Source: Aristolochia californica (Eukaryota > Streptophyta > Magnoliopsida > Piperales > Aristolochiaceae). From it: a stretch of 64,000 nt of DNA. Each line of letters opens with the position of its first letter. The stretch's first letter is position 1. The DNA lies in contig JARWKL010000012.1 of NCBI GenBank assembly GCA_029961685.1, positions 9,765,955-9,829,954 on the forward strand, read 5' to 3'. Below the pieces are notes generated by a model, which did not search any database, was not told the DNA's origin, and saw only the letters and a program-made list of their open reading frames with translations. This document shows positions 63,213 to 64,000 of this stretch, one piece after another. The translations under genes and the position numbers were made by a program.

Positions 63213-64000
63213 AAAACTTTTGTGTTCATTTGTGGTGTGCGAATTAATTTTCAATACTTACATTTGTTATTGTTTTAATTTGTTTTCACACATAAACTCT
63301 AAAATTTTCATTTTGTTGTGATCTATTTGGCTTTTTTTTTTTACGGGATGAAGGGAGAGAGAAAACTCAAAGTTTTGATTTAAGAAAAAAGTGTACATCT
63401 AAAATAGAGATGCACAATGCACAAATGTAGAGAGAGATAATTCCAAAGAGTGTTTGTAATTTTTAGGGATTGTAAGATCTTTTTAGTTTTTACATCTCAC
63501 GTTTTCCAATCGTTGGGAAAAGGGGGAGGCGGGGTATTCTTAACTTTCTTTGACTCCCAATCCGTATGTCATTTCTTAAGAAAATATAGCCCGTTACTCA
63601 TGATAAATCACATTACAATCATCTATGATTGTTAGGTCAGCTTTTTGCAAGCGGGCAAAATAATGGCTTGTTTGACTCGGGTAAATATTCCGCCGCACGT
63701 TCACTTCAGAATTTAATGAGCGTTTGTTATTCTCATTAAAAGCTTTGGATCCATAGGTCTTTTGCATCTTTAACATGTTTCGAGCATGCATATCCATTTT
63801 TCAAACACGTGTAGAAGAAATCTCTTTCTAGTAAAATTCCATTGGGTTGAACTAGTGGAATTTCCCAATCTTGGATAAAAATATTTTGTGTTCATTTGTG
63901 GTGTGTGAATAAATTTTCATTACTTACATTTGTTATAGTTTTAATTTTTTTCCTTACATAAACTCTAAAATTTTCATTTTGTTGTGATCTATTTACCTTG

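Larger units (their letters stand above)
25383..64000 (-). repeat. Satellite array, minus orientation, same monomer family
   Basis: The same monomer, reverse complemented. The box now reads GGGAAAAGGGGGAGGCGGGG. Box positions: 25916, 26589, 27264, 27938, 28608, 29281, 29966, 30639, 31310, 31985, 32658, 33334, 34007, 34677, 35344, 36027, 36707, 37383, 38055, 38728, 39417, 40094, 40769, 41444, 42118, 42790, 43467, 44139, 44813, 45479, 46156, 46829, 47499, 48173, 48843, 49503, 50181, 50855, 51535, 52209, 52881, 53555, 54228, 54902, 55578, 56254, 56927, 57590, 58230, 58903, 59576, 60246, 60920, 61506, 62178, 62853, 63530. I score 23 b, 18 a, 7 a', 7 c, one a/c hybrid (46829) and one undetermined (61506, block deleted). 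The array runs off the right edge. Confidence 0.97.
56254..64000 (-). repeat. Minus array block to the right edge
   Basis: Boxes and types: 56254 c, 56927 a', 57590 b, 58230 b, 58903 a, 59576 c, 60246 c, 60920 a', 61506 (block deleted), 62178 b, 62853 c, 63530 a'. The block is richer in c and a' than the region next to the inversion. The monomer is cut by the window edge. Confidence 0.85.

Noticed and set aside
1..64000. CRISPR array
   Set aside because: The unit is about 672 bp with no short-repeat/unique-spacer pattern; the whole unit repeats.
1..64000. rRNA intergenic spacer repeats
   Set aside because: No rRNA gene sequence is present in 64 kb, and the monomer shows no recognisable rDNA promoter.

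Overview
The whole 64 kb window is satellite DNA. I find no gene, tRNA, rRNA, autonomous mobile element or CRISPR array. A single AT-rich monomer of about 672 bp repeats head to tail from base 1 to base 64000. I located it by its most recognisable box, C/T-rich in one orientation and G-rich in the other (consensus CCCCGCCTCCCCCTTTTCCC), which I can place about 97 times; most intervals are 670-677 bp. Both window edges fall inside the array, so the array is longer than the window. Long-monomer satellite arrays are typical of eukaryotic heterochromatin, and the size and AT-richness fit a plant best, but nothing here identifies a taxon and I do not recognise the family.

Layout: from 1 to about 25382 the monomers run in one orientation (called plus here, about 40 boxes). 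At 25382/25383 the orientation flips within a monomer, and all following monomers (about 57 boxes, 25383-64000) are the reverse complement. I sorted monomers by eye into four subfamilies from a diagnostic stretch just after the box, written in plus sense: a' (AAAAAGATCTTACAATCCC), a (AAAAAGAGCTTACAATCCC), b (CTGAAAAGAGCTTACAATCC) and c (AAAAAGAGCTTAAATTCCC). The plus array is mostly a' and c (32 of 40); the minus array is mostly a and b (41 of 57) and shows an a-b dimer period of about 1.35 kb.

The plus array carries large internal duplications. Bases 1-2855 match 12557-15411, and 2856-8328 match 20555-25382; the sequence between the two partner blocks has no counterpart, so the 2855/2856 junction is an out-of-register deletion. 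A three-monomer unit of about 2.01 kb is duplicated in tandem at 14490-18520. The minus array has dimers (25.9-36.7 kb), c-a'-b modules about 9.4 kb apart (37.4, 46.8, 56.3 kb), a near-identical 1.35 kb duplication (about 52.98-55.07 kb), G-run expansions and several monomers with internal deletions.

Short reading frames of 60-90 codons recur because the monomer recurs; most copies are broken and I do not call them genes. Coordinates of boxes and junctions were read by eye and should be taken as accurate to a few bases.
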